Shown piece by piece: positions 34,531 to 43,092 of a stretch of DNA of 64,000 nucleotides. The stretch spans positions 1 through 64,000 of the forward strand of contig NZ_LMCF01000022.1 in assembly GCF_001623075.1 (NCBI RefSeq), read 5' to 3'. The notes below the pieces were generated by a model, which had not been told where the DNA came from, did no database searches, and worked only from the letters and a program-made list of their open reading frames with translations. Origin of the DNA: Pseudovibrio sp. Ad37 (lineage in GTDB: Bacteria; Pseudomonadota; Alphaproteobacteria; Rhizobiales; Stappiaceae). A program made the position numbers and the translations under genes. Every line of letters begins with the position of its first letter. Position 1 is the first letter of the stretch.

Positions 34531-35496
34531 ATGACACATGCGTCAGGGGACCTGCTGCCTTATCAGGGCGAGCGCGGCGGTTCGGCACAAAAGAAACAAG
34601 GGATGCTGCAAGGGCTCATGCGCTCACAGGCAACCTTTGCATGGCTACTGATTGCTCCGGCAGCATTGTATCTCGTATTAGTCGTGGCCTGGCCGCTGGT
34701 AGAGACAGTCCGTTTGTCTTTCACCAACGCCAACATTGGCGGCGAAGCCTACATCGGCACTGCCAACTATGAGAAGCTGCTCAGCTCTCGCAAACTCGGT
34801 CAGACAGTGTCCAGAACGTTCTATTGGATGTTTCTGTCTGTCTCATTCAAAATCATTTTCGGTCTGATCGGTGCAACACTGCTCAACGCGGCAATTCCGG
34901 GGCGGGCGCTGTTCCGTATGCTGGTCATGCCGCCGTGGATCGTGCCTGTCGCGATTGGCTGTTTCGGCTGGTTATGGCTCTACAACGGCCACTTCGGCAT
35001 CATCTCAGGAGCCTTGCAATACGTAGGCATTCTGGATGGCCCGTTTGAGTTCCTCGCTTACAAGCAAAGCGCGTTTTACTCCGCTGTTGTTACCGATGTC
35101 TGGGTCGGCCTGCCCATGGTGACCATCTTCATGCTGGCCGCCATGCAGGGCGTGCCGCGTGATCTTTATGAAGCTGCCTATGTGGACGGGGCGTCCCGTT
35201 GGTACCGCTTCCGCCGCATCACCATTCCGCAAATTCTACCGGTGATCATCACCATGTCGATCCTGTCGATCATCTGGACCTTCAACTCCTTTGAGATCAT
35301 CTGGATCTTGACGGAAGGCGGCCCGCGCAGCGCAACCACAACGCTGATCATCGACACCTACAAGATGGCCATTGCAAACTTCAAGTTCGGGCAGGGGGCA
35401 GCCCGTGCTGTGATCGTGGTGACACTGCTTAGCGTGTTCTCACTGGTCTATCTGTTCGCTCTTCACCAGATCAAAAAACGTTTCGAGGCAGCCTAA
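34531..35496 (+). CDS. Sugar ABC transporter permease (MalF type)
   Basis: A 321-residue membrane protein of the CUT1 family with six or more helices. The EAA loop, which contacts the ATPase, is YEAAYVDGASRWYRFRRITI. GGGGAGAGCGC precedes the ATG. It is the first gene of the transporter set and ends two bases before the second permease, so the two are made together as a heterodimer. Confidence 0.92.
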   Translation: MTHASGDLLPYQGERGGSAQKKQGMLQGLMRSQATFAWLLIAPAALYLVLVVAWPLVETVRLSFTNANIGGEAYIGTANYEKLLSSRKLGQTVSRTFYWMFLSVSFKIIFGLIGATLLNAAIPGRALFRMLVMPPWIVPVAIGCFGWLWLYNGHFGIISGALQYVGILDGPFEFLAYKQSAFYSAVVTDVWVGLPMVTIFMLAAMQGVPRDLYEAAYVDGASRWYRFRRITIPQILPVIITMSILSIIWTFNSFEIIWILTEGGPRSATTTLIIDTYKMAIANFKFGQGAARAVIVVTLLSVFSLVYLFALHQIKKRFEAA

Positions 35497-35497
35497 A

Positions 35498-36340
35498 ATG
35501 ATGGATCGTTACTCGCTGCCACATAAAGTATTTCTCTACTTCTGCGTGGTGCTTTTCCTCGGCTTCATTCTGCTGCCGTTTTTTGAGATGTTCATGACCT
35601 CGCTGCGGCCACTGGAACACCTGTTCCGCTCGCCCTACCAGTTCTGGTCAGACGACTTCTCGTTCAAAGCCTACTCCCAAATGTGGGAGACAGTGCCAAT
35701 GCTGCCGCGTTACATCGCAAACAGCATGCTGATCTCCATTTCGGTGACAGCTCTGGCTTTGGCGTTCGTCATTCCCGCCGCTTATGCCTATGCCCGGTTT
35801 GACTTCAAAGGCAAATCACTCAGCCTCGGCATCTTTCTGGCGGTTAACATGTTCTCCGGTGCTGTCCTGCTTATTCCGCTTTACAAGCTCCTGAGAAACT
35901 ACGGCCTACTGAACACCTACTTCGCGATGATTGTTCCCGGTGCAGCGTTTCTGGTGCCAATGGGAATCTGGCTCCTGAAATCCTATCTGGAGAAAATCCC
36001 GCGCGAACTGGAAGAAGCAGCTTTCATGGATGGCGCCAGCCGTCTGTACACTCTGCGCCGCGTTGTTCTGCCTTTGGCGGTTCCCGGTCTCATTGTCGTG
36101 GGTGTGGCTGTGTTCCTGTCAGCCTACGCACAGCAGTTCTTGTTCGCTATCACGTTCAACAGCGTCAAGGAGTTCATGCCTCTGCCAGCGGGCATCCTCG
36201 AGTTCATTGGCTATCAGTCAGTCAAATGGAACCAGATGATGGCAGCAAGCATTGTTGGAATACTGCCCGTACTCGTAATTTTCCTATTTTTACAGCGCTA
36301 CTTGGTGGCCGGCCTCACAGCCGGTGCGATCAAGGAGTGA
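35498..36340 (+). CDS. Sugar ABC transporter permease (MalG type)
   Basis: A 280-residue CUT1 inner membrane protein with the EAA loop LEEAAFMDGASRLYTLRRVVL and six predicted helices. It partners the upstream permease and is followed by the binding-protein gene after 40 bp. Confidence 0.92.
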   Translation: MMDRYSLPHKVFLYFCVVLFLGFILLPFFEMFMTSLRPLEHLFRSPYQFWSDDFSFKAYSQMWETVPMLPRYIANSMLISISVTALALAFVIPAAYAYARFDFKGKSLSLGIFLAVNMFSGAVLLIPLYKLLRNYGLLNTYFAMIVPGAAFLVPMGIWLLKSYLEKIPRELEEAAFMDGASRLYTLRRVVLPLAVPGLIVVGVAVFLSAYAQQFLFAITFNSVKEFMPLPAGILEFIGYQSVKWNQMMAASIVGILPVLVIFLFLQRYLVAGLTAGAIKE

Positions 36341-36380
36341 TTTTCAAAAGTGTCAATGGTTACTACTGGGAGGAGAAACC

Positions 36381-37601
36381 ATGAGAACCAAACTACTATT
36401 TGCAGCGGCTGCAGGGGCAGGCGCAATGATGGCAGCAGCATCTGCACAATCAGCTGAGCTACATTTCATCCGTTGTGGGGACAACGGGTTGGATGAAGAT
36501 CGCAAGGTTATCGCTGCATTCGAAGCTGCCAATCCAGGCAACACAGTCAACATGGAAAGCCTTCCATGGGGTACCTGTCAGGATAAGTCTCTGAAACTTG
36601 CATCTGCTGGCAGCCCGCCATCTGTGTCGTACATGGGCTCTCGTACGCTCAAACAGCTGGCAGACAACAACCTCGTTGTTGACGTGAAGATCTCAGAAGA
36701 TCAGCAGAAAGCCTATCAGCCAGGCGTTTTGAACACCGTGAGCTATCGCGACAAGTTCTGGGGCTTCCCGCGTGCATTTTCCACCAAGGGTCTGTTCCTC
36801 AACTGTGACATCTTCGAGGAAGCCGGTCTTGCATGTGAAGCACCAAAGACCTGGGACGAAATGTATGCGGCTGCGAAGACCATCAAGGACAAAACTGGTA
36901 AAGCAGGTGTCGGTCTGACGGGCAAAGACTTCGACAACACCATGCACCAGTTCCTGAACTACCTGTATTCCAACGGCGGTCAGGTCATCGATCCATCCAC
37001 CAACGAAATCACTCTGGATTCCAAGAACACTCTGGAAACTCTGAAGTTCTACGGCAAGCTGGTGGAAGTTGCTCAGGAAGGCCCAACCGCATTTGAACGC
37101 ACGCAGGTCCGCGATCTGTTCAACGACAACAAAGTCGGCATGTACATCGACGGCCCTTGGGCACGCGGTCAGCATAAAGAAGGCATCACCACCAAGGCTG
37201 CACCAATTCCAGCAGGTCCAAGTGGTGTCAGTGGTACGCTTCTCATCACCGACTCCCTCGCTGTCTTCAAAGGCTCTGGCCATGAAGAACTGGCGATGGA
37301 ATTTGCGCGCATGATGACCACAGGCGACTCTCAGTACACGCTGGACAAACCAGATGGTTGGGGTCTGACACCAATCCTGAAATACGAAGAGCTGGGCTAC
37401 GAGAAGCCTTACTACATGGATGATCCATACTGGGCAGTCTTCGTAGACTCCATCCCAACAGGTGGTCCGGAGCCTCTCTTTGTTGATTACAAAGCGATGC
37501 AGACAACCATCAACTCCATGATTCAGGGCATCATCCTGAAAGACGATACTGCTGAAAACCTGGTGGCAATCGCCGCTGAAGAACTCGAAGAGTTCAAGTA
37601 A
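36381..37601 (+). CDS. Periplasmic sugar-binding protein of the ABC transporter
   Basis: A 406-residue extracellular solute-binding protein, family 1. The Sec signal is LLFAAAAGAGAMMAAASAQSA-EL; the mature part contains NPGNTVNMESLPWGT and KVGMYIDGPWARG, typical of MalE/UgpB-like proteins. GGGAGGAGAAACC precedes the ATG. Codon use is notably restricted (e.g. many CCA, GCA and CTG codons), consistent with high expression. Downstream enzymes suggest it binds GlcNAc/GalNAc or their short oligomers. Confidence 0.9.
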   Translation: MRTKLLFAAAAGAGAMMAAASAQSAELHFIRCGDNGLDEDRKVIAAFEAANPGNTVNMESLPWGTCQDKSLKLASAGSPPSVSYMGSRTLKQLADNNLVVDVKISEDQQKAYQPGVLNTVSYRDKFWGFPRAFSTKGLFLNCDIFEEAGLACEAPKTWDEMYAAAKTIKDKTGKAGVGLTGKDFDNTMHQFLNYLYSNGGQVIDPSTNEITLDSKNTLETLKFYGKLVEVAQEGPTAFERTQVRDLFNDNKVGMYIDGPWARGQHKEGITTKAAPIPAGPSGVSGTLLITDSLAVFKGSGHEELAMEFARMMTTGDSQYTLDKPDGWGLTPILKYEELGYEKPYYMDDPYWAVFVDSIPTGGPEPLFVDYKAMQTTINSMIQGIILKDDTAENLVAIAAEELEEFK

Positions 37602-37648
37602 GCGTACTCCCGAAAAGTGGATACCGGTTTTCGAAAAAAGAAGACGCG
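37602..37648. repeat. Dispersed palindromic element after the binding-protein gene
   Basis: GCGTACTCCCGAAAAGTGGA...CCGGTTTTCG...GACGCG starts one base after the stop codon. The inner CGAAAA/TTTTCG stem is exact and the outer arms are slightly diverged. A hairpin here, between the binding protein and ATPase genes, could stabilise the upstream part of the message and explain higher binding-protein levels. Confidence 0.8.
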
Positions 37649-37726
37649 GCAACGACTTTTCTGAGCCAAACCCGGAGAGGCTGCCTGCAGCCTCTCCCCG
37701 TTATCAAGTGCGAGAAGACGAATATT

Positions 37727-38827
37727 ATGGCCACGCTTCAGCTACAGAACATCGTAAAATCATTTGGACCAACAACCGTATTGAAGGACGTCAGCCTGTC
37801 CATCGAGGACAAGGAGTTCGTCGTATTCGTTGGCCCCTCTGGCTGCGGGAAAACAACTTTGTTGCGCATCGTGGCAGGTTTGGAGATTGCCTCCGAAGGC
37901 TCCATCATCATTGATGGAAAAGACGTTTCCGACGACCACCCTATTGACCGTGGCATCTCCATGGTGTTCCAGAGCTACGCGCTCTATCCTCACCTCTCAG
38001 TTTTTGAAAACATCGCTTTTCCGCTGCGCGTTGCAAAGCGCCCGGAAGAGGAGATCAAGGACCGCGTCAACAAGGCTGCTGCAATCCTGCAACTTGAAGA
38101 GCGCCTGAACCACAAGCCGGGACAGCTCTCCGGTGGTCAGCGCCAGCGTGTTGCCATTGGCCGCTCCATTGTTCGCAATCCAAAAGTGTTCCTGTTTGAC
38201 GAGCCGCTCTCAAACCTTGATGCAGCGCTGCGCGGGGACATGCGTGTGGAACTCTCCAAGCTCCATAAAAGCCTCGACACCACAATGATTTACGTCACCC
38301 ACGATCAGGTGGAAGCCATGACCATGGCCGACCGTATCGTGGTGCTCAACGGCGGTGTGGTGGAACAGTGCGGCACCCCGATGGACCTGTACCTGCGCCC
38401 GCGCAACAAATTCGTGGCGGGCTTCATCGGCCATCCAAAAATGAACTTCCTGCCTGCCATCGTCAGCCGCGTTGAAGACCGCATGCTGCACGTGAAGCTC
38501 GCCAATGGTGGTGTCATGAGCATGCCAGTGTCGTCTGAGGGTGTGAAGGCTGGTGACAACGTGGATATCGGCATCCGCCCTGAGCATATGCAGCTTGATG
38601 AGAATGGACCAGTTTCCATGCATGTAGAAGTGCTGGAGCGTCTGGGAGCCCATTCCATCGCCTACGGTAAAGTTGAAGGGGATGGTGCGTTTTGTGCATC
38701 CTTGCCTGGCATGGCTGAGATTCCGGAAGGCACAACCATAAAACTCAGTATCAAGCCGGAGGATGCCTACGTCTTTGACGAAAGAGGAGTTGCACTGCAA
38801 CGCCTTGGTGCTCTGGAACTGGCATAG
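37727..38827 (+). CDS. Sugar ABC transporter ATPase (UgpC/MalK type)
   Basis: A 366-residue ATPase with Walker A GPSGCGKTT, signature LSGGQRQR, Walker B VFLFDEPLSNLDA and a C-terminal TOBE/regulatory domain of the MalK type (NVDIGIRPEHM). It energises import by the two permeases. The following oxidoreductase starts 9 bp downstream. Confidence 0.93.
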   Translation: MATLQLQNIVKSFGPTTVLKDVSLSIEDKEFVVFVGPSGCGKTTLLRIVAGLEIASEGSIIIDGKDVSDDHPIDRGISMVFQSYALYPHLSVFENIAFPLRVAKRPEEEIKDRVNKAAAILQLEERLNHKPGQLSGGQRQRVAIGRSIVRNPKVFLFDEPLSNLDAALRGDMRVELSKLHKSLDTTMIYVTHDQVEAMTMADRIVVLNGGVVEQCGTPMDLYLRPRNKFVAGFIGHPKMNFLPAIVSRVEDRMLHVKLANGGVMSMPVSSEGVKAGDNVDIGIRPEHMQLDENGPVSMHVEVLERLGAHSIAYGKVEGDGAFCASLPGMAEIPEGTTIKLSIKPEDAYVFDERGVALQRLGALELA

Positions 38828-38836
38828 GAGAAACAC

Positions 38837-40021
38837 ATGCGTATCATCGTTGTTGGTTTGGGTTTGCGAGCTGTCAGTGTTTTGGAAAGACTGCAAGCTC
38901 ACATGAGCGAAGCGGAAGTGGTGGCCTATGTAGACCCCAAACCGCACCAGATTGAACGCCTCAAAAACCACGAGGCCATCAAACCCTACGGCACGCTGGA
39001 AGAGATGCTGGCTGGTGAAAAGGCGGATCTGTTGTTCGTCAGCTCTCCAAACCACATGCATCTGGAGCACATCCGTCTGGGTCTGGAAGCTGGCATCCGC
39101 ATGTTTGCAGAAAAGCCTGTCGTGATCTCCATGAGCGAGACCATGGAACTGGCAGAGCTGCTTTCCAAACACGGTGCAGATCAGGTGCTCATCGGTTTGG
39201 TTCTCCGCTACGCCCAACATGCAAGAGACCTGCGGGACGCGCAGGCAGCTGGCCAGATCGGTGATGTGGTCTCCATTGAGGCCAACGAGCATATCGCGCC
39301 GTATCATGGGGCTTTCTTCATGCGTGACTGGCGCCGTCATGAAAAATACTCCGGCGGCTTTATGCTGGAAAAATGCTGCCACGATCTTGATATCTACAAC
39401 ATGGTGACCGGCTCACGCCCAAGCCGTGTAGCCAGCTTTGGCGGCAGAAAGTCTTTTGTCCCAAGCAATGCACCAGCAAAAGAAACAGATACGAAAGTGT
39501 ATCATGTTAAAGAGTCCATCTGGGAAGCTGCGGAAGACCCGTTCCTCTCCGATGGCGATATCGTCGATCACCAGACCGCGATCCTCGAATACGAGAGCGG
39601 CGCCACCATGGCCTTCCACACCAACATCAACGTACCGGACGAACACCGCCGGTTCTGCGTGATTGGTACCAAGGGCATGGCAGAAGGTGACTTCGTGCGC
39701 GGTTACCTGAAAGTGACTGATGCCCACACCCGCGGCACATTGGTGGATGAAGATTACAACAAGTCCATTGACCGCCCCGGCGCACACTACGGCGCTGATG
39801 ACATGATGTGTCAGGACCTCTGCGCCTATCTGCGCGGTGAAATGGACAGCCTGCCAGTTTCTGTCGTGGATGCGCTGGAAGCAGGCGTTGCCGCACTGGC
39901 ACTCGATCAGGCGCGCACAACTGGTCAGGTCGTGGACCTGACGTCCTATTGGCAGAAATTCGACAGTTTCAACCTGCGGGAAACCGCAGCAACAACAAAA
40001 AAGATGGAATCAATACAGTGA
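38837..40021 (+). CDS. Gfo/Idh/MocA-family NAD-dependent oxidoreductase
   Basis: A 394-residue protein with an N-terminal Rossmann domain (IIVVGLGLRAVSVLERL), the AEKPVVISM motif that positions the nicotinamide, and the GGFMLEKCCHDLDIYN active-site segment with the catalytic histidine. Some members of this superfamily (GH109) use NAD to hydrolyse alpha-N-acetylgalactosaminides, others oxidise sugars. Placement inside an amino-sugar operon with AgaS makes either a GalNAc-directed hydrolase or an inositol/sugar dehydrogenase plausible. The stop overlaps the next start (GTGA). Confidence 0.8.
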   Translation: MRIIVVGLGLRAVSVLERLQAHMSEAEVVAYVDPKPHQIERLKNHEAIKPYGTLEEMLAGEKADLLFVSSPNHMHLEHIRLGLEAGIRMFAEKPVVISMSETMELAELLSKHGADQVLIGLVLRYAQHARDLRDAQAAGQIGDVVSIEANEHIAPYHGAFFMRDWRRHEKYSGGFMLEKCCHDLDIYNMVTGSRPSRVASFGGRKSFVPSNAPAKETDTKVYHVKESIWEAAEDPFLSDGDIVDHQTAILEYESGATMAFHTNINVPDEHRRFCVIGTKGMAEGDFVRGYLKVTDAHTRGTLVDEDYNKSIDRPGAHYGADDMMCQDLCAYLRGEMDSLPVSVVDALEAGVAALALDQARTTGQVVDLTSYWQKFDSFNLRETAATTKKMESIQ

Positions 40022-41028
40022 CCAAACTCCCCGGCGCGTACATGCGCGCTGAGATAGATCAGGCAATTCCGGCATTCGCAGAAGGGGTCCGTCAGGACCT
40101 CACAGAGAGTGTCAAAGCAGCAGCGCTGGACAAGCTCGACACGTTCTACACCATTGCGCGTGGAAGCTCAGATGCCGCCGCCAACTTGATCTCCTATGAA
40201 CTGATGGCCGAACTGCAAAAGCCGGTAACAACACTGCCGCCCTCTGTGTTCAGCCTGGGGAATGGATTGCAGTTGGGCAATGCTGGCGCCCTTATTTTCT
40301 CCCAATCCGGAGGAAGCAAGGATCTGGTCAGTGCTGCAATCGGGTTCAAAAACGGTGGTGGTAAAACGCTCGCCATCACCAACACTCCGGGTTCTCCGTT
40401 AGCAACTGAGACGGACGCCTGCGTTGATATCAATGCAGGGCTGGAGCAAGCTGTTCCGGCCACCAAAACAGTAATCTGCACCATTGCCGCCGGAATGGCT
40501 ATGTTGGCCGCCCTCAAACCAGACTACGCTAAAGCCTGTGAAGCAGCAGCAAAAGCCATGCTGGCCAGCGCTGAGGCGAAACTTGAGCAGGCTGACGAGA
40601 TCATTGAGGCAGTGAAGTCCACGCCGCATGTGTATGTGATCGGACGCGGTTGTGGGTTCGGCGCAGCGCAGGAAGTTGCGTTGAAACTGAAGGAAACAAC
40701 AGCCATTCATGCAGAAGCGTATTCCGCTGCTGAGGTGCTGCACGGTCCGCTGCAACTGGCCACAAAACCGCTCTGTGTCCTTATTCTGGATACGGGGGAA
40801 GAGGTCAGCAATCAGAGCCTGAGCCTGGCTGAGGAGCGGTTCCGCTCTGTCGGCGCAAATGTTTTCCGCCTGACACCAGAAACCGTTGGTGCGCAGGGCC
40901 TTACTCCCGCAGCAAGCTCGGCCATGCTGCTGCGTGCATTGTACCCAGTGATTTTAGAAACTGCTCTCCAGTTAGGTCTGGATCCAGACCAACCGGAAAC
41001 ACTTTCTAAGGTAACTGTAACTATTTGA
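40018..41028 (+). CDS. SIS-domain aminosugar-6-phosphate deaminase, NagB-II-like
   Basis: A 336-residue protein resembling the isomerase half of GlmS without the glutaminase domain. Two SIS domains show FYTIARGSSDAAANL, FSQSGGSKDLVSA and VYVIGRGCGFGAAQEVALKL followed by HAEAYSAAEVLHGPLQLA. Such stand-alone proteins act as glucosamine-6-phosphate deaminases (NagB-II) in proteobacteria lacking NagB-I. GTG 40018 overlaps the preceding stop. It is followed by AgaS, a second and different SIS enzyme. Confidence 0.82.
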   Translation: MTKLPGAYMRAEIDQAIPAFAEGVRQDLTESVKAAALDKLDTFYTIARGSSDAAANLISYELMAELQKPVTTLPPSVFSLGNGLQLGNAGALIFSQSGGSKDLVSAAIGFKNGGGKTLAITNTPGSPLATETDACVDINAGLEQAVPATKTVICTIAAGMAMLAALKPDYAKACEAAAKAMLASAEAKLEQADEIIEAVKSTPHVYVIGRGCGFGAAQEVALKLKETTAIHAEAYSAAEVLHGPLQLATKPLCVLILDTGEEVSNQSLSLAEERFRSVGANVFRLTPETVGAQGLTPAASSAMLLRALYPVILETALQLGLDPDQPETLSKVTVTI

Positions 41029-41048
41029 TTCTATGAAGGAATGCTGCG

Positions 41049-42155
41049 ATGGTCGATTTGACCAAATGGGCAACTACGCGCGAAATTCATGCGCAACCGC
41101 AAATCTGGGCAAATTGGGGACAGGAACTCGCTGCATCCTTAAGTGATCTGAGCGAGTGGGTTGCCAACTCCGGGGCTACGGAAGTTTGGTTCTGCGGGGC
41201 AGGCACATCCGCCTATATCGGCGACCTTCTGTGCAGAGCGCTGGACGCAACCTCCGTGCTGCCAATGCGCTCCGTTCCTTCAACTGATCTCGTCAGCGCC
41301 CCGCATACCTTCAAACGCAATGGCGTGATCCCGCTGGTTGTCTCCTTCGGACGCTCAGGCAATTCCACAGAGTCCATCGGTACGCTGGACTTGCTGGACG
41401 CAATCTTCCCGGAAGCGCCACGGCTGAACATCACCTGCAACAAGGACAGTGCACTGGCAACCCGCCAACCTGCCTCAAAGGCCAGCCAACGCGTAATTGT
41501 TCTGCCGGACGAATGCCACGACAGCGGCTTTGCCATGACCTCCAGCTTCACCACCATGATCCTGACAGCCATGGCAGTGTTTGGACAGGAGACGCCAGAA
41601 GAGTTCACCGCCAACATGAATGAGATCAGCCATGCAGCTGAGATTGTGTTGGCGCAAGCGGATCAGCTGGCAGGCAAGCTCACCATCCCGCAGCGCGCCG
41701 TCTTCGTAGGCTCCGGCCCGATTGCCTTTGTTGCCCGTGAAAGTGCGCTCAAAGTGATGGAACTGGCCGCAGGGAAAATCCCGTCTATCTGGGACAGCTC
41801 CCTCGGCTTCCGGCACGGACCAAAGTCTTTTGTTGATGCACAGACCAAGGTCTTCGTGTTCCTCTCCAACAACCTGCATTCCCGTCGTTACGACGAGGAT
41901 CTGGCAGAAGAAGTGAAGGCACAGTTCGGCGAGCAAACAGTTACCACCATTGGCAATTCTACAAAGGCAGATGTGCACATTCCATGCAAACTGGAGGATG
42001 GCTGGATGTCCGTGCTCCATGTACTCATTGCCCAATGGCTGGGTGTGGCTTGGTCTGATCAGCTTGGCTTCAACGTCGACAATCCGTTTGAAGGGCAGGG
42101 CACGCTGACCCGCGTTGTCTCGGGCGTAAAGCTCTACGCATTGGAAGAGGCCTGA
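41049..42155 (+). CDS. agaS: AgaS-type SIS protein, galactosamine-6-phosphate deaminase/isomerase
   Basis: A 368-residue protein that closely follows E. coli AgaS: VWFCGAGTSAYIGDLL, VVSFGRSGNSTESIGTLDL, NITCNKDSALA, DSGFAMTSSFTTM, GPIAFVARESALKVMELAAGKI and GFRHGPKSFVD. AgaS converts galactosamine-6-phosphate to tagatose-6-phosphate and ammonia. Its presence next to a NagB-II-like protein suggests separate GalN-6-P and GlcN-6-P branches. It lies one base before the ROK kinase gene. Confidence 0.88.
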   Translation: MVDLTKWATTREIHAQPQIWANWGQELAASLSDLSEWVANSGATEVWFCGAGTSAYIGDLLCRALDATSVLPMRSVPSTDLVSAPHTFKRNGVIPLVVSFGRSGNSTESIGTLDLLDAIFPEAPRLNITCNKDSALATRQPASKASQRVIVLPDECHDSGFAMTSSFTTMILTAMAVFGQETPEEFTANMNEISHAAEIVLAQADQLAGKLTIPQRAVFVGSGPIAFVARESALKVMELAAGKIPSIWDSSLGFRHGPKSFVDAQTKVFVFLSNNLHSRRYDEDLAEEVKAQFGEQTVTTIGNSTKADVHIPCKLEDGWMSVLHVLIAQWLGVAWSDQLGFNVDNPFEGQGTLTRVVSGVKLYALEEA

Positions 42156-42156
42156 T

Positions 42157-43092
42157 ATGGTTCGAGCTGGCGGTATTGATCTGGGCGGCACCAAAATCGA
42201 GGCAACCGCTTTTGATAGTGATTGGGCGGTGGTTGAAACCAAACGCATCCCAACTCCTCAGGATTCCTACGAAAATCTGGTTGACGCTCTCTGCGAGATG
42301 GTCGTGTGGCTGGAAGAAACCGCAGGCTCAAAAGGTTTGCCGGTTGGCGTCGGTATTCCCGGCTTCCATTCCAAACGAACCGGCAAGTTCCTCACCGCCA
42401 ACCTGCTGGCCTCAGGCCGCACCGTCCATCAGGACCTGATCGACAAGTTGGGCAGGGCCGTCGCGTTCGAAAACGACTGCAACTGCTTTGCCCTCTCTGA
42501 AGCCATGCTCGGCGCTGGGCGCAGCTACGCCAGTGTCTTCGGCCTGATCATCGGCACAGGCGTCGGCGGAGGCTATTGCTCCAACGGCACGTTGATCTCG
42601 GGTCTGAATGGGGCTGCTGGAGAATACGGTCACCTCGGCATTCCCTACATGACCATGAAGGAACTCGGGCTTGACGGCATCCAATGCGGCTGTGGTCGCA
42701 CCGGCTGCTTTGAGACTTATCTGGCTGGCCCCGGAATGCGCCGCCTCGCCAAACATGTCACCGGCAAAGACGCCGATGCGAAGACCATCACCACGGCAGC
42801 CGCTGCTGGTGATCCGCAGATGCAGGAAGTCATGCGCATGTGGGCCCGCATTGCGGCTGAACTGGTTGCGGCGCTTCAATGCACGGTGGACCCGGACTGC
42901 ATTGTGCTCGGCGGTGGCCTTTCCAAGATCCCGAACATCGACCGCCTCATTGCGCAAGCTCTGCCCGGCCATTTGCTGGACCAGACCGAGCCGCCGGAGA
43001 TCCGCGTTGCAGAATACGGTGACAGCAGTGGCACACGTGGGGCGGCGCTTGCTGCTGTCCAAAACTATCAAATACTGGAGGAGCCGTCATGA
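42157..43092 (+). CDS. ROK-family amino-sugar kinase
   Basis: A 311-residue ROK kinase, probably phosphorylating GlcNAc and/or GalNAc at position 6. The ATP loop is GIDLGGTKIEATAF; the catalytic base aspartate lies in AFENDCNCFALSEA; the zinc motif is GCGRTGCFETYLAGPG. This supplies phosphorylation that ABC-type uptake does not provide. The stop overlaps the GatZ start by four bases. Confidence 0.88.
   Translation: MVRAGGIDLGGTKIEATAFDSDWAVVETKRIPTPQDSYENLVDALCEMVVWLEETAGSKGLPVGVGIPGFHSKRTGKFLTANLLASGRTVHQDLIDKLGRAVAFENDCNCFALSEAMLGAGRSYASVFGLIIGTGVGGGYCSNGTLISGLNGAAGEYGHLGIPYMTMKELGLDGIQCGCGRTGCFETYLAGPGMRRLAKHVTGKDADAKTITTAAAAGDPQMQEVMRMWARIAAELVAALQCTVDPDCIVLGGGLSKIPNIDRLIAQALPGHLLDQTEPPEIRVAEYGDSSGTRGAALAAVQNYQILEEPS

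Noticed and set aside
38210-39382. A 390-codon minus-strand frame over the ATPase and oxidoreductase genes
   Set aside because: It spans two well-supported plus-strand genes and has a His/Gln-rich, domain-free product.
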